The notes under the pieces were generated by a model. It did not search any database, was not told where the DNA came from, and saw only the letters and a program-made list of their open reading frames with translations. DNA of 64,000 bases from Oceanicola sp. 22II-s10i. Its GTDB lineage: Bacteria; Pseudomonadota; Alphaproteobacteria; Rhodobacterales; Rhodobacteraceae. Of this stretch, positions 28,499 to 37,010 are shown one piece after another. The position numbers were made by a program, and so were the translations under genes. The DNA is taken from the NCBI RefSeq assembly GCF_002210105.1, contig NZ_AQQU01000002.1, forward strand, positions 310,001 through 374,000. Direction: 5' to 3'. The first letter of the stretch is position 1. Each line of letters starts with the position of its first letter.

Positions 28499-30070
28499 AT
28501 GCGGAAGATCATGATCTTGCCTGCTGCGCACCTGCGCACGGCGACTGCGACGGCGGCGCTGGCTGCCGGCATGGCGCTGGCGGCACCGGCCTATGCGCAG
28601 GACAGCGAGATGAAGAAGGGCGGCACGCTGCATGTCGCCATCGAAACAGATTTCGAAGGCGGCGATCCGGTCGAATCCGGCGCGGCCGGGGCCACCGACC
28701 AGACCGTCCTGATGACCATCGAGGAACCGCTGCTTGGCTGGAACCACGAGACGGGCCAGCCCGAACCGCTGCTGGCGACCGAGTGGAGCGCCAATGACGA
28801 CGGCACCGTCTGGACGTTCAAGCTGCGCGAAGGCGTCAAGTATCACGACGGGTCCGACTTCACGTCCGAGGACGTCGCGCACCATTTCAACCGCATCTTG
28901 GATCCCGAGAACAAGTCGCGGTCGCGGAACTACATCTCGGTGGTCGACGAGGTCGTCGCGGTCGATGACTACACCGTCGAATTCCACCTGAAACATGCCT
29001 GGGCGGCCCTGTTGCCGTGGCTGTCGGCGACGCAATACGTGTCGATGATCCCCTCGTCCGAACAGGTCGAGGCCGGTGAACAGCAGCGCAAGCCAATCGG
29101 CACCGGCCCGTTCAAGCTGGTCGAATGGCGGTCGGGCGACCGTCTGGTCATGGAGAAGAACCCCGACTACTGGAACGCGGACGAGATCAACCTCGACAAG
29201 ATCGAATTCCGCATCCTGCCCGACACCCAGACCCGCTTCGCCTCGCTGCAATCGGGCGAGGTGGACGTGATCTGGTCCGACCGCGGTCCGACGATCATCC
29301 AGGCGCAGAAGGACCCCGACCTCGTGACGCTGGTGTCCGAAGGGGCAGGCGGCGCGACGATCAACCTGAACGGCAAGCCGGGCAAGCAGCTGGCAAACGA
29401 CAACCTGCGTTTCGCCGTGGCCCACGCGTGGAACCAGGCGGCGGTGACCAAGATCAGCTGGCAGGACACCCGGCCCAACATCGAGCATCCGCTGGGCGGC
29501 AATGTCGAATGCGGCGACGTGAACTATCGCGACTTCGACATCGCCAAGGCCAAGGAATACATCCAGGCCTACCGTGACGAGACCGGCGATCAGGATCCGA
29601 TCAAGTTGGTGATGATCCACACCACCACCCCGCGCGGCCGGGAACTGGGCGAGATCTACCAGCAGACCGCGCGTGCCGCCGGGATCGAGCTGGAGCTTCA
29701 GCCGGTCGACCAGACGACGCTTGTGAAACGCACCTACGGGGGCGATTTCGACCTGACCGGCTGGCGGATCGGCGACGCGCCGGACATCGGCCCGCAGCTC
29801 TACAGCTACACGCGGCCCGACACGTCCTACAACCTGACCGGCTTCGACGACGACCAGCTGACCGAGCTTGGCGACAAGATGCGCACGGCCACGACGCTGG
29901 AGGAACGGATGGACCTGCAATGCCAGATGGTCGCCCGGATGAACGAGCGGGCGCGCATCCTCTATCGCGGGGGCGGGCGCTACTACGCCTTCACCAAGAC
30001 TTACGTGAAGAACGTGCCGGAACCCTATGGCGGCGCAGTGAATGTGACCCGCGCCTGGCTGGACCAGTGA
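28499..30070 (+). CDS. ABC transporter periplasmic binding protein, SBP_bac_5 family (copy 2)
   Basis: The 523-aa paralogue of the preceding gene shares long stretches such as MIHTTTPRGRELGEIYQQT, IETD, RILPDTQTR and the ending YRGGGRYYAFT...VKNVP-PY-G-V-VTRAW. Signal peptide about 1-34 (...APAYAQ). GGAGGAGG precedes the ATG. It most likely feeds the same permease. Differences cluster in the middle and C-terminal lobe, so ligand preference may differ. A 10-bp hairpin separates it from the permease genes. Confidence 0.92.
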   Translation: MRKIMILPAAHLRTATATAALAAGMALAAPAYAQDSEMKKGGTLHVAIETDFEGGDPVESGAAGATDQTVLMTIEEPLLGWNHETGQPEPLLATEWSANDDGTVWTFKLREGVKYHDGSDFTSEDVAHHFNRILDPENKSRSRNYISVVDEVVAVDDYTVEFHLKHAWAALLPWLSATQYVSMIPSSEQVEAGEQQRKPIGTGPFKLVEWRSGDRLVMEKNPDYWNADEINLDKIEFRILPDTQTRFASLQSGEVDVIWSDRGPTIIQAQKDPDLVTLVSEGAGGATINLNGKPGKQLANDNLRFAVAHAWNQAAVTKISWQDTRPNIEHPLGGNVECGDVNYRDFDIAKAKEYIQAYRDETGDQDPIKLVMIHTTTPRGRELGEIYQQTARAAGIELELQPVDQTTLVKRTYGGDFDLTGWRIGDAPDIGPQLYSYTRPDTSYNLTGFDDDQLTELGDKMRTATTLEERMDLQCQMVARMNERARILYRGGGRYYAFTKTYVKNVPEPYGGAVNVTRAWLDQ

Positions 30071-30088
30071 CGCGCGGATGAAAGATGG

Positions 30089-30114
30089 CCGGCGGCGACG
30101 GGACTCGCCGCCGG
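30089..30114 (+). terminator. Intercistronic hairpin between binding protein and permease genes
   Basis: CCGGCGGCGA / TCGCCGCCGG, perfect 10-bp stem with a 6-nt loop and no T-run, 19 bp after the stop. It fits a partial terminator or RNA-stabilising element that keeps binding protein in excess over permease. Confidence 0.6.
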
Positions 30115-30155
30115 TGCCCTGACAACAGGCCGGACGACATGCCGGGGGAGAGGCG

Positions 30156-31109
30156 ATGAACTACCTGATCAAGCGGTTCCAGAGACTACTGATCGTCCTG
30201 GGGGTCGTGACCCTGATCACGTTCCTTCTGGTGAACGTGCTGCCGGGCGATGTCGCCTATGAAATCGCGGGCATGGACAGCTCCGAGGAGGAGGTTCAGG
30301 AAATCCGCGAGGAACTGGGCCTGAACCGCCCGGTCCTGATCCGTTATGTCGAATGGGTCACCGGCATCTTCACCGGTGACTGGGGCACCTCCTACATCAG
30401 CGACGAAGACGTGTGGGAGGCGATCACCGACCGTTTCCCGGTCTCGTTCGAACTGATGATCCTGGCCCAGATACTGGCGCTGCTGCTGGCGATCCCAGCC
30501 GGCATGATCTCGGCCTTCCGGCCCAACGGGCGGGGCGACAGGATCATCGGCACCATCGCCTTCGCCAGCGTTTCCATGCCGTCGTTCATGACGGCGATCC
30601 TGCTGATCTACTTCTTCTCGCTGCACCTCGGCTGGCTGCCCGCCACGGGCTACGAGCCGCTGTCCGAGGGACTTTGGCAGAACCTCAGGCCGATGATCCT
30701 GCCCGCGCTGTCGCTGGCGCTGGTCGAATGGACCATCCTGATGCGGACGCTGCGGGTCGAGATGATCGCGGTGCTTCAGGAAAACTACATCGCGCTGGCC
30801 CGCGCCAAGGGGATGTCGAACCTGCGCATCCTGCTGGTGCACGCGCTGCGGCCCTCGTCCTTCTCGATGATCACGCTTCTGGGCCTGCAGGTCGCGCGCC
30901 TGCTCGGCGGGACCATCATCATCGAACAGATCTTCGGCATTCCCGGCGTCGGGCGGCTGCTGATCCACGCGGTCTACACCCGCGACTTCATCGTCATCCA
31001 GGGCTGCGTGACCTTCTTCGCGCTGGCCTTCGTCACCGCAAACTTCCTCGTGGACATCGCCTATGCCTGGCTCGATCCGCGGGTCCGCACGAGAGGCGCA
31101 CATGGCTGA
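30156..31109 (+). CDS. ABC transporter permease, DppB/OppB type
   Basis: The 317-aa inner-membrane protein has six helices. N-terminal signature: MNYLIKRFQRLLIVLGVVTLITFLLVNVLPGD. BPD_transp_1 signature: MRTLRVEMIAVLQENYIALARAKGMSNLRILLVHALRPSSFSMITLLG, containing the EAA loop that contacts the ATPases. It pairs with the next permease, whose start overlaps its stop by 8 bp. GGGGGAGAGG upstream gives a clear ribosome site. Confidence 0.93.
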   Translation: MNYLIKRFQRLLIVLGVVTLITFLLVNVLPGDVAYEIAGMDSSEEEVQEIREELGLNRPVLIRYVEWVTGIFTGDWGTSYISDEDVWEAITDRFPVSFELMILAQILALLLAIPAGMISAFRPNGRGDRIIGTIAFASVSMPSFMTAILLIYFFSLHLGWLPATGYEPLSEGLWQNLRPMILPALSLALVEWTILMRTLRVEMIAVLQENYIALARAKGMSNLRILLVHALRPSSFSMITLLGLQVARLLGGTIIIEQIFGIPGVGRLLIHAVYTRDFIVIQGCVTFFALAFVTANFLVDIAYAWLDPRVRTRGAHG

Positions 31110-32016
31110 GCTTTCGCAATCCTCCGGCAAGCGCGCGGCGGCCACGGCCCCCGCGCAGCAGGACCGCCACGCCGCCGCCATCGCGATGTATCGCAAGCGG
31201 AACAAGTTCGGCCTGTTCTTCTGGATCCCGCTGGTCTGGCTGATCATCGTGGCTATCGCCGCCATCGGCGCCCCGTTCTGGGGCCTGCCGCCGGCGGATG
31301 AAATCGACTGGGTTTACCTCCAGTCCCCGCCGGTCGAAGGTCACCCCCTCGGCACCGACGTGCTGGGCCGCGACCTGCTCAGCCGCATCATCTGGGGCGC
31401 GCGGGTGTCGCTGACCGTCGGCTTCGCCGCGCCGTTCATCGGCGTGGGCGCGGGGATGATCCTCGGCATGATCGCCGGCTACTACCGTGGCTGGGCGGAC
31501 GAAGTCATCGGCATCGCCATCGACAGCTGGCTGGCGATCCCCGGCCTCGTCGTCCTGCTGCTCTTCGCCGTGGTCTTCGGCGGCTCGCTCTTCATGGTCT
31601 GCTTCTCGCTCGGGCTGCTGTTCATCCCGACCGCCGCGCGGATCACGCGGGCGGCGACGCTGAACTACGCGGGGCGCGAGTTCGTGCTGGCGGCACGGGC
31701 CATGGGGGCGTCCGACTTCCGCATCCTGACCAAGGAAGTCCTGCCCAACATCATCTGGCCGCTGATCGCCTTCATCCTGATCGACATCCCGATCGCCATC
31801 GTGATCGAGGGCGCGCTGTCCTTCCTCGGCCTGTCGGTCAAGGCGCCGACGCCGTCCTGGGGCGGGATCATCGCCGAGGGGCGTGAGCACCTCAGCGTCA
31901 GCCCGCATATCTCGATGTATCCGACCATCGTCATGTTCCTGACGGTGCTGTCGTTCAACCTGGTGGGCGACGCGATCCGCCGCCGTCTCGCGGATGTCCG
32001 CGAAGGCGCGATCTGA
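31102..32016 (+). CDS. ABC transporter permease, DppC/OppC type
   Basis: The 304-aa protein has a cytoplasmic N-terminal OppC_N segment (YRKRNKFGLFFWIPLVWLIIVAIAAIGAPFW), then GTDVLGRDLLSRIIWGARVSLTVGFAAPFIGV and the EAA loop LNYAGREFVLAARAMGASDFRILTKEVLPN. Start ATG at 31102 lies inside the end of the DppB-type gene, so translation is coupled. An upstream in-frame extension is shadow. Forms the transmembrane heterodimer with the previous product. Confidence 0.93.
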   Translation: MAELSQSSGKRAAATAPAQQDRHAAAIAMYRKRNKFGLFFWIPLVWLIIVAIAAIGAPFWGLPPADEIDWVYLQSPPVEGHPLGTDVLGRDLLSRIIWGARVSLTVGFAAPFIGVGAGMILGMIAGYYRGWADEVIGIAIDSWLAIPGLVVLLLFAVVFGGSLFMVCFSLGLLFIPTAARITRAATLNYAGREFVLAARAMGASDFRILTKEVLPNIIWPLIAFILIDIPIAIVIEGALSFLGLSVKAPTPSWGGIIAEGREHLSVSPHISMYPTIVMFLTVLSFNLVGDAIRRRLADVREGAI

Positions 32017-32027
32017 GGAGGAACCCG

Positions 32028-33014
32028 ATGGGAGAGATCATTCTCGACGTGCGCAACCAGCGCACCGCCTTCGCCACCGGCCGCGGCATGCTGCAGGCGG
32101 TGGACGGGGTCAGCTTCACCCTCGAACGCGGCAAGACGCTGGGGGTCGTGGGCGAATCCGGCTCCGGCAAGTCGGTCCTGTCGCGCTCGATCATGCGGCT
32201 TCTGCCCGGCACCTCGATGACCGGGCCGGGCAGCCAGATCCTGCTGAACGGCAAGGACCTGACGGCGATGACGGAAAACCAGCTCCGCCGGATGCGGGGG
32301 CCGGAAATGGCCATCGTGTTCCAGGATCCGATGACGGCGCTGAACCCGACGCTCAGCATCGGCAAGCAGATCATGGAAGTGCTGATGTTCCACCTGAAGA
32401 TGTCCAAGCGCGACGCGCGGGCCAAGGCGGTGGACCTGCTCAAGGCCGTCGGCCTGCCGCAGCCCGACGTCCGCGTGGATCAGTATCCGCACCAGCTGTC
32501 GGGCGGCATGCGCCAGCGGGTGGCCATCGCCATCGCCATCGCCTGCGAACCCGACCTGCTGATCGCCGACGAACCGACCACCGCGCTCGACGTGACGGTG
32601 CAGGCGGAAATCCTCGACCTGCTGCAGCGCATGGTGCGCGAGCGGAACATGGCGATGATCCTGATCACCCACGACATGGGCGTCGTCGCCGGGCGCTGTG
32701 ACGACGTGGCGGTGATGTATGCCGGCAAGATCGTGGAGAAGGCCCCGGTCCGGTCGCTGTTCTCCGAAACGCGGATGCCCTACACGGCGGCGCTGCTCAG
32801 CTCGATCCCGCGGGTGACCGATCCGCCGCACCGCAAGCTCGACGCGATCGAGGGGCGGCCGCCCGACCTCATCAACCCGCCGCCGGGCTGCCCCTTCGCG
32901 CCCCGTTGCCGCCATGCCGAGGACGCCTGCAACCGCGCGGTGCCCGAGCTGACCGGCACCGCCGACCACCAGTGGGCCTGCATCAAACCGCTCAACACCG
33001 AGGCCGCCGCATGA
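32028..33014 (+). CDS. ABC transporter ATPase, DppD/OppD type
   Basis: The 328-aa ATPase has Walker [11 protein letters not shown]-loop [11 protein letters not shown], signature [33 protein letters not shown] (with Walker B) and H-loop LITHDMGVV. The C-terminal oligopeptide-transporter domain has the cysteine pattern [15 protein letters not shown]...W-C, an iron-sulfur-type site known in this family. GAGGAG precedes the start, 11 bp after the permease gene. Ends in an ATGA overlap with the partner ATPase. Confidence 0.94.
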   Translation: MGEIILDVRNQRTAFATGRGMLQAVDGVSFTLERGKTLGVVGESGSGKSVLSRSIMRLLPGTSMTGPGSQILLNGKDLTAMTENQLRRMRGPEMAIVFQDPMTALNPTLSIGKQIMEVLMFHLKMSKRDARAKAVDLLKAVGLPQPDVRVDQYPHQLSGGMRQRVAIAIAIACEPDLLIADEPTTALDVTVQAEILDLLQRMVRERNMAMILITHDMGVVAGRCDDVAVMYAGKIVEKAPVRSLFSETRMPYTAALLSSIPRVTDPPHRKLDAIEGRPPDLINPPPGCPFAPRCRHAEDACNRAVPELTGTADHQWACIKPLNTEAAA

Positions 33015-34003
33015 ACGCGCCGACACCGAACATCGACAGCTTCCTCTCCATCGACAACCTGACGGTGGAATACCCGCTGAGCCGCCGCGCCAAGGTGCAT
33101 GCAGTGACGGAGTTCACCGCCCATGTGAAGCGCGGCGAGACGCTGGGCCTCGTGGGCGAGTCCGGCTGCGGCAAGTCCTCGGCCGCCCGCGCCGTGATGC
33201 AGCTGCCGCGTCCGACCTCCGGCTCGGTCCGTCTGGACGGGCAGGAGCTGACGACGCTGCGCGGCGCCGCGCTCCAGCATGCGCGGCGCAAGTTCCAGAT
33301 GATCTTCCAGGACCCGATCGCCTCGCTCAACCCGCGCCAGACGATCCGCGACATCGTGGCGGCGCCGCTCGAGATCGCAGGCATCGGCACGAAGGAGGAG
33401 CAGACCGCCAAGGTGGCCGAGATGCTGGACCTCGTCGGCATCAACCCGGACCAGGCGATGGAGCGCCGCCCGCACGAGTTTTCGGGCGGCCAGTGCCAGC
33501 GGATCTCGATCGCTCGCGCGCTGATCCTCTCGCCGGAACTGCTGGTCTGCGACGAGGCGGTCTCGGCGCTCGACGTTTCGGTTCAGGCGCAGGTGCTGAA
33601 CCTGCTGGAGAAGCTCAAGGGCGAACTGGGCCTGACCATGCTCTTCATCAGCCACGACCTCGCGGTGGTGAAGCACGTCTCGGACCGGGTCGCGGTGATG
33701 TACCTCGGCAAGCTCTGCGAACTGGCGGATGCGGAGACCATCTACCGCAAGCCGGTGCACCCCTACACGCGCACGCTGCTTGCGGCGGTCCCGGAACCCG
33801 ACCCCGACGCCCTGCGCGACCGGGTGGAGCTGATCCCCGGCGAACTGCCCTCGCCGGTGAACCCGCCGTCGGGCTGCCGCTTCCGCACCCGCTGCCCCTT
33901 CGCCACGGCACGCTGCACCGACGAGGTCCCCGCCATCCGCGAGATCGCGCCGGGCCACACGGTCGCCTGTCACCACCCGCTGATGGAGCACTCCGCAGCC
34001 TGA
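33011..34003 (+). CDS. ABC transporter ATPase, DppF/OppF type
   Basis: The 330-aa ATPase has Walker A GESGCGKSS, Q-loop IFQDPIASLNP, signature FSGGQCQRISIARALILSPELLVCDEAVSALDV and H-loop FISHDLAVV. The C-terminal domain has GCRFRTRCPFATARC and the final ACHHP. Note DEAVSALD in Walker B, normal for DppF-type proteins. Start ATG at 33011 overlaps the previous stop (ATGA). Last gene of the operon; a composite repeat begins 18 nt after its stop. Confidence 0.94.
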   Translation: MNAPTPNIDSFLSIDNLTVEYPLSRRAKVHAVTEFTAHVKRGETLGLVGESGCGKSSAARAVMQLPRPTSGSVRLDGQELTTLRGAALQHARRKFQMIFQDPIASLNPRQTIRDIVAAPLEIAGIGTKEEQTAKVAEMLDLVGINPDQAMERRPHEFSGGQCQRISIARALILSPELLVCDEAVSALDVSVQAQVLNLLEKLKGELGLTMLFISHDLAVVKHVSDRVAVMYLGKLCELADAETIYRKPVHPYTRTLLAAVPEPDPDALRDRVELIPGELPSPVNPPSGCRFRTRCPFATARCTDEVPAIREIAPGHTVACHHPLMEHSAA

Positions 34004-34020
34004 GGCCTGGTGCCTCCACC

Positions 34021-34193
34021 CGCTTCATCTGGCCGGATAAACTCCCGCCGGAGGCATGGGTCGGGAGGGGTCACACCCCTCCCGACCCATTTCGTTTGCG
34101 CCGCCTCCGGCGTCGCGCGGGTGTTGGACTGCGAGGGGATCGACCCCTCGCAGTCCAAGCCTCCGGCGGGAGTTTATCCGGCCAGATGAAGCG
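34021..34193. repeat. Composite inverted-repeat element: two 3'-end repeats head to head (copies C1 and C2)
   Basis: The outer arms 34021-34055 and 34159-34193 are perfect 35-bp inverted repeats. From the outside each reads CGCTTCATCTGGCC, GGATAAACT, CCCGCCGGAGGC. Inside are two further perfect hairpins: 34056-34090 (16-bp stem from ATGGGTCGGG, loop CAC) and 34124-34158 (15-bp stem from TTGGACTGCG, loop ATCGA), separated by 33 bp. The arms match the heads of copies A and B. C1 starts 18 nt after the DppF-type stop; C2 starts 5 nt after the stop of the leftward nitronate monooxygenase-like gene. No gene is encoded. The whole can fold as a three- or four-way structure. Confidence 0.92.
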
Positions 34194-34197
34194 GGGA

Positions 34198-35139
34198 TCA
34201 GTTTGCGTCGTACTCGGCGGCCATCTCGGCCACGATCTCGGCCACCGGGCGGGTGCCGGTGACGCCCGAGACGGAATGCCCGGCCGCCCAGATGTTCTTC
34301 CACCGTTTCGGACGCTCGGTGCCGCCCGCGCCGTACATCTCCGCCGCGCGGGCCTGGGTCATCGTCTCGTCGAGGTCGTCGAGGGTCAGGCCGGTGGCAA
34401 GGATCGCGGGCTTGAGGAAGTTCGCGTCGAGGCCGGTGAAGGTTTTGGTCGTCACCACGTCGTCGAGCGAGCAGTCGGAGAGCATCTGCTTGTAGCCGTC
34501 CTCGGCCATGCTTTCGTCCGAGGCGATGAAGCGGGTGCCCATGTAGGCGAGATCCGCCCCCAGCACCCGCGCCGCGCGGATCGAGGGGCCGTCGGTCAGC
34601 CCGCCCGACAGGATCACCGGCCCGTCGTAGAAGGACCGCACCGCGCGGACGAAGGCGAAGGGGTTGGCCCAGCCGGTCTGGCCGCCGGCGCCGGCCGACA
34701 GCAGGACGAGGCCATCGACCCCCGCCTCGACCGCGCGCTTGGCGTGGTGCAGCGTGGCGATGTCGGCGAAGACCAGCGTGCCGGCTTCCTTCAAGAGCGG
34801 CATCACCGGCTTGGGCGAGCCGACGGCGGTGATGACGATCTCGACGCCCGCATCGGCGATGATCTTCGCATCCTCCTGCACGCGCGGGTTGCGCATGATC
34901 AGGTTCGCGGCCCAGGGCGCGGCGTCGGGGGACAGCCCCGCGCGGATCTCGGCGACCCAGTCGACAAGCTGGTCGGTCGTGCGCGCGTTCACCGTCGGGA
35001 AGGACCCGATGACGCCCGCGTTGCAGCAGGCGGTCACCAGCGCCGGACCCGAGATGCGCAGCATCGGGGCCGAGACGACCGGAAGGCGCAGGCGGGACGT
35101 GATGGTGGCCGGCAGGCGGGAGGGGGGCAGGGTGCTCAT
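34198..35139 (-). CDS. Nitronate monooxygenase-type flavin oxidoreductase
   Basis: The 313-aa FMN TIM-barrel protein has LRLPVVSAPMLRISGPALVTACCNAGVIGSFPTVN at the N-terminus, then [39 protein letters not shown] and VILSGGLTDGPSIRAARVLGADLAYMGTRFIASDESMA. These fit the NMO / 2-nitropropane dioxygenase family. The same fold includes trans-enoyl reductases, so the activity could differ. The SDR gene lies 3 bp upstream on the same strand, so they are cotranscribed. Repeat copy C2 starts just past its stop. Confidence 0.87.
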   Translation of the reverse strand: MSTLPPSRLPATITSRLRLPVVSAPMLRISGPALVTACCNAGVIGSFPTVNARTTDQLVDWVAEIRAGLSPDAAPWAANLIMRNPRVQEDAKIIADAGVEIVITAVGSPKPVMPLLKEAGTLVFADIATLHHAKRAVEAGVDGLVLLSAGAGGQTGWANPFAFVRAVRSFYDGPVILSGGLTDGPSIRAARVLGADLAYMGTRFIASDESMAEDGYKQMLSDCSLDDVVTTKTFTGLDANFLKPAILATGLTLDDLDETMTQARAAEMYGAGGTERPKRWKNIWAAGHSVSGVTGTRPVAEIVAEMAAEYDAN

Positions 35140-35142
35140 GTC

Positions 35143-35940
35143 TCAGATCCCGAGGTGAAAGCCGCCGGAGACCGAGTAGGTCTGGCCGGTGATCCATTCG
35201 GACGCGTCCGAGGCGAGGAACAGCGCCATGTTGGCGATGTCCTGCGGCTCGCCCGGACGCCGCACGATGTAGCGCTGCATCATGCGCTTCAGCCGCTCCG
35301 GATCGGCCTCGTACTTCTTGCGCACGTCGGGGGTGGCGGTGAAGGCGATGGCGATGCAGTTCGCGGTGATCCCGTGACGCCCCAGCGTCCGCGCGCAGCC
35401 GCGCATGAAGCCCGCGGCGCCGGCCTTGGCGCCCGCGTAGATCTCGAGCCCCGAGTCGCCGAAATGCGCGGCCTCGGAGATGATGGTGATGATCCGCCCC
35501 GGCCCCTGCCGGTCGATCATGCCGGGGATCACAGCGGAGGTCGCGTTGATCACGCCGTAGAAGTTCACGCCGATGAAGCTGTTCCATGCCTCGGGGCCGG
35601 TGGTCCAGAACGGCTGGCGCGCGTCCTCGGTCGGGCTGACGCCGATGTTGCCCGCGTTGTTGACGAGGATGCCGATATTGCCGAAGGCCTCGGCCCCCCT
35701 GGCGGCCATCGCCTTCACCGCCTCCAGGTCCGTGACGTCCGCCTGCACCGCCAGTGCCTTGCCGCCGAGCGCGCGCACCTCCTCGGCCACGGCCTCGGCC
35801 CGGTCGAGGTGGTAGTCGTTGACCACCACGCCGGGGCAGCCGTGGCTGGCCAGATGCAGGGCGATCTGGCGGCCCACGCCCTGGCCCGCGCCGGTGATCA
35901 GGGCGGGGCGGCCGCCGAGGTTGAGAATGTCGTCGCTCAT
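35143..35940 (-). CDS. Short-chain dehydrogenase/reductase
   Basis: The 265-aa Rossmann enzyme has cofactor motif ALITGAGQGVGRQIALHLA, LVNNAGNIG, a catalytic serine in TIISEAAHFGDSG, and YAGAKAGAAGFMRGCARTL carrying the YxxxK pair (Y-AGA-K). The end SEWITGQTYSVSGGFHLGI is classical. In place of the common R/D after the first strand it has NDYHLDRAEA, hinting at NAD preference. First gene of an SDR-NMO operon divergent from tesB. The substrate is unknown; hydroxyacyl-CoA or alcohol oxidation are possible given the acyl-CoA neighbour. Confidence 0.9.
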   Translation of the reverse strand: MSDDILNLGGRPALITGAGQGVGRQIALHLASHGCPGVVVNDYHLDRAEAVAEEVRALGGKALAVQADVTDLEAVKAMAARGAEAFGNIGILVNNAGNIGVSPTEDARQPFWTTGPEAWNSFIGVNFYGVINATSAVIPGMIDRQGPGRIITIISEAAHFGDSGLEIYAGAKAGAAGFMRGCARTLGRHGITANCIAIAFTATPDVRKKYEADPERLKRMMQRYIVRRPGEPQDIANMALFLASDASEWITGQTYSVSGGFHLGI

Positions 35941-35984
35941 GGTGTCTCCTCCAGACGTGAGCCGCAGGATCGCGGTATTCTACC

Positions 35985-36003
35985 GAAGGGTCAATAACCC
36001 TTC
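35985..36003. promoter_or_regulatory. Inverted repeat between SDR and tesB (operator candidate)
   Basis: GAAGGGT, 5-nt spacer CAATA, ACCCTTC: perfect 7-bp arms in the 173-bp divergent region. The dyad size fits a dimeric regulator; no regulator is adjacent to assign it to. Confidence 0.45.
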
Positions 36004-36113
36004 CCACGCGTCTGTTGCCTGCTGCAAAGGCGTGAAATACCCTTGCAATCCTCGCGTCTTTGGCAGACGAAGCCTGCGTCCCGTGCTGCAGTGCAATATG
36101 ACGGAGCCTCCAG

Positions 36114-37004
36114 ATGAGCGACATCGCGAACCGCGCCCCCGAGGGTGACGACGAACTGACCCGGATCCTCGACGTCGAGCAGATCGAGCAGAACTTCTTT
36201 CGCGGCATCGCCACGCCCGAAGGCACCGGCCGCAGCTTTGGCGGGCAGGTGATCGGGCAGGCGCTGGCCGCCGCGACGCGGACGGTCGATCCGGACCGCG
36301 CGGCCCATTCGCTGCATGCCTATTTCATGCGCCCCGGCAACGCCGCCCAGCCGGTGCTCTACCGGATCGAGCGGGACCGCGATGGCGGCAGCTTCAACAC
36401 CCGGCGCGTGGTGGCGATCCAGAACGGCCAGCCGATCCTGAACATGGCCGCCTCCTACCAGGTGTCCGAGCCGGGCCTGCATCACCAGGAAGAGATGCCG
36501 GACGTCCCGCCGCCCGACGACCTGCTGAACGAACAGCAGTTGGCCGAGAAATACGCGGCGAACCTGCCCGAGGGCTATGGCAAGTTCCTCCGCAAGGAGC
36601 GTCCGATCGAGGTCCGCCCCTGCGAGCCGCGCCCGCCGTTCCAGGACGCGGGCAAGATCCTGCAGCAGCATTCGTGGATGCGTGCGCGGATCGCCATGCC
36701 AGACGATCCCGCGCTGCACCGCGCTGCGCTGGCCTATACCTCGGACATGGGGATCATCGGGTCCTCGCTGACCCGGAACGGGGTCAGCTTTGGCCGCCGC
36801 GACCTGATGGTGGCCAGCCTCGACCACGCGCTGTGGATGCATGACGACATGCGGATGGACGAATGGCTGCTCTATGTCATGGACAGCCCCTGGACCGGGA
36901 ATGCGCGCGGCTTTGCGCGCGGGCGCATCTTCACGCAGGACGGGCGGCTGGTCGCCAACGTGGCGCAGGAAGGGCTGATCCGTCAGATCACCAAGAAGGG
37001 CTGA
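36114..37004 (+). CDS. tesB: Acyl-CoA thioesterase II
   Basis: The 296-aa double-hotdog thioesterase hydrolyses medium and long acyl-CoA. It has EQNFFRGIATPEGTGRSFGGQVIGQALAAATRTV, SLHAYFMRPGNAAQPVLYRIERDRDGGSFNTRRVVAIQNGQPI in the first hotdog, and a second with LAYTSDMGIIGSSL...ASLDHALWMHDDMRMDEWLLYVMDSPWTGNARGFARG, containing the catalytic D-S/T-Q type residues. AGCCTCCAG upstream is only a fair ribosome site. It converges on the methyltransferase gene with 6 bp between stops. Confidence 0.93.
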   Translation: MSDIANRAPEGDDELTRILDVEQIEQNFFRGIATPEGTGRSFGGQVIGQALAAATRTVDPDRAAHSLHAYFMRPGNAAQPVLYRIERDRDGGSFNTRRVVAIQNGQPILNMAASYQVSEPGLHHQEEMPDVPPPDDLLNEQQLAEKYAANLPEGYGKFLRKERPIEVRPCEPRPPFQDAGKILQQHSWMRARIAMPDDPALHRAALAYTSDMGIIGSSLTRNGVSFGRRDLMVASLDHALWMHDDMRMDEWLLYVMDSPWTGNARGFARGRIFTQDGRLVANVAQEGLIRQITKKG

Positions 37005-37010
37005 ACCCGC

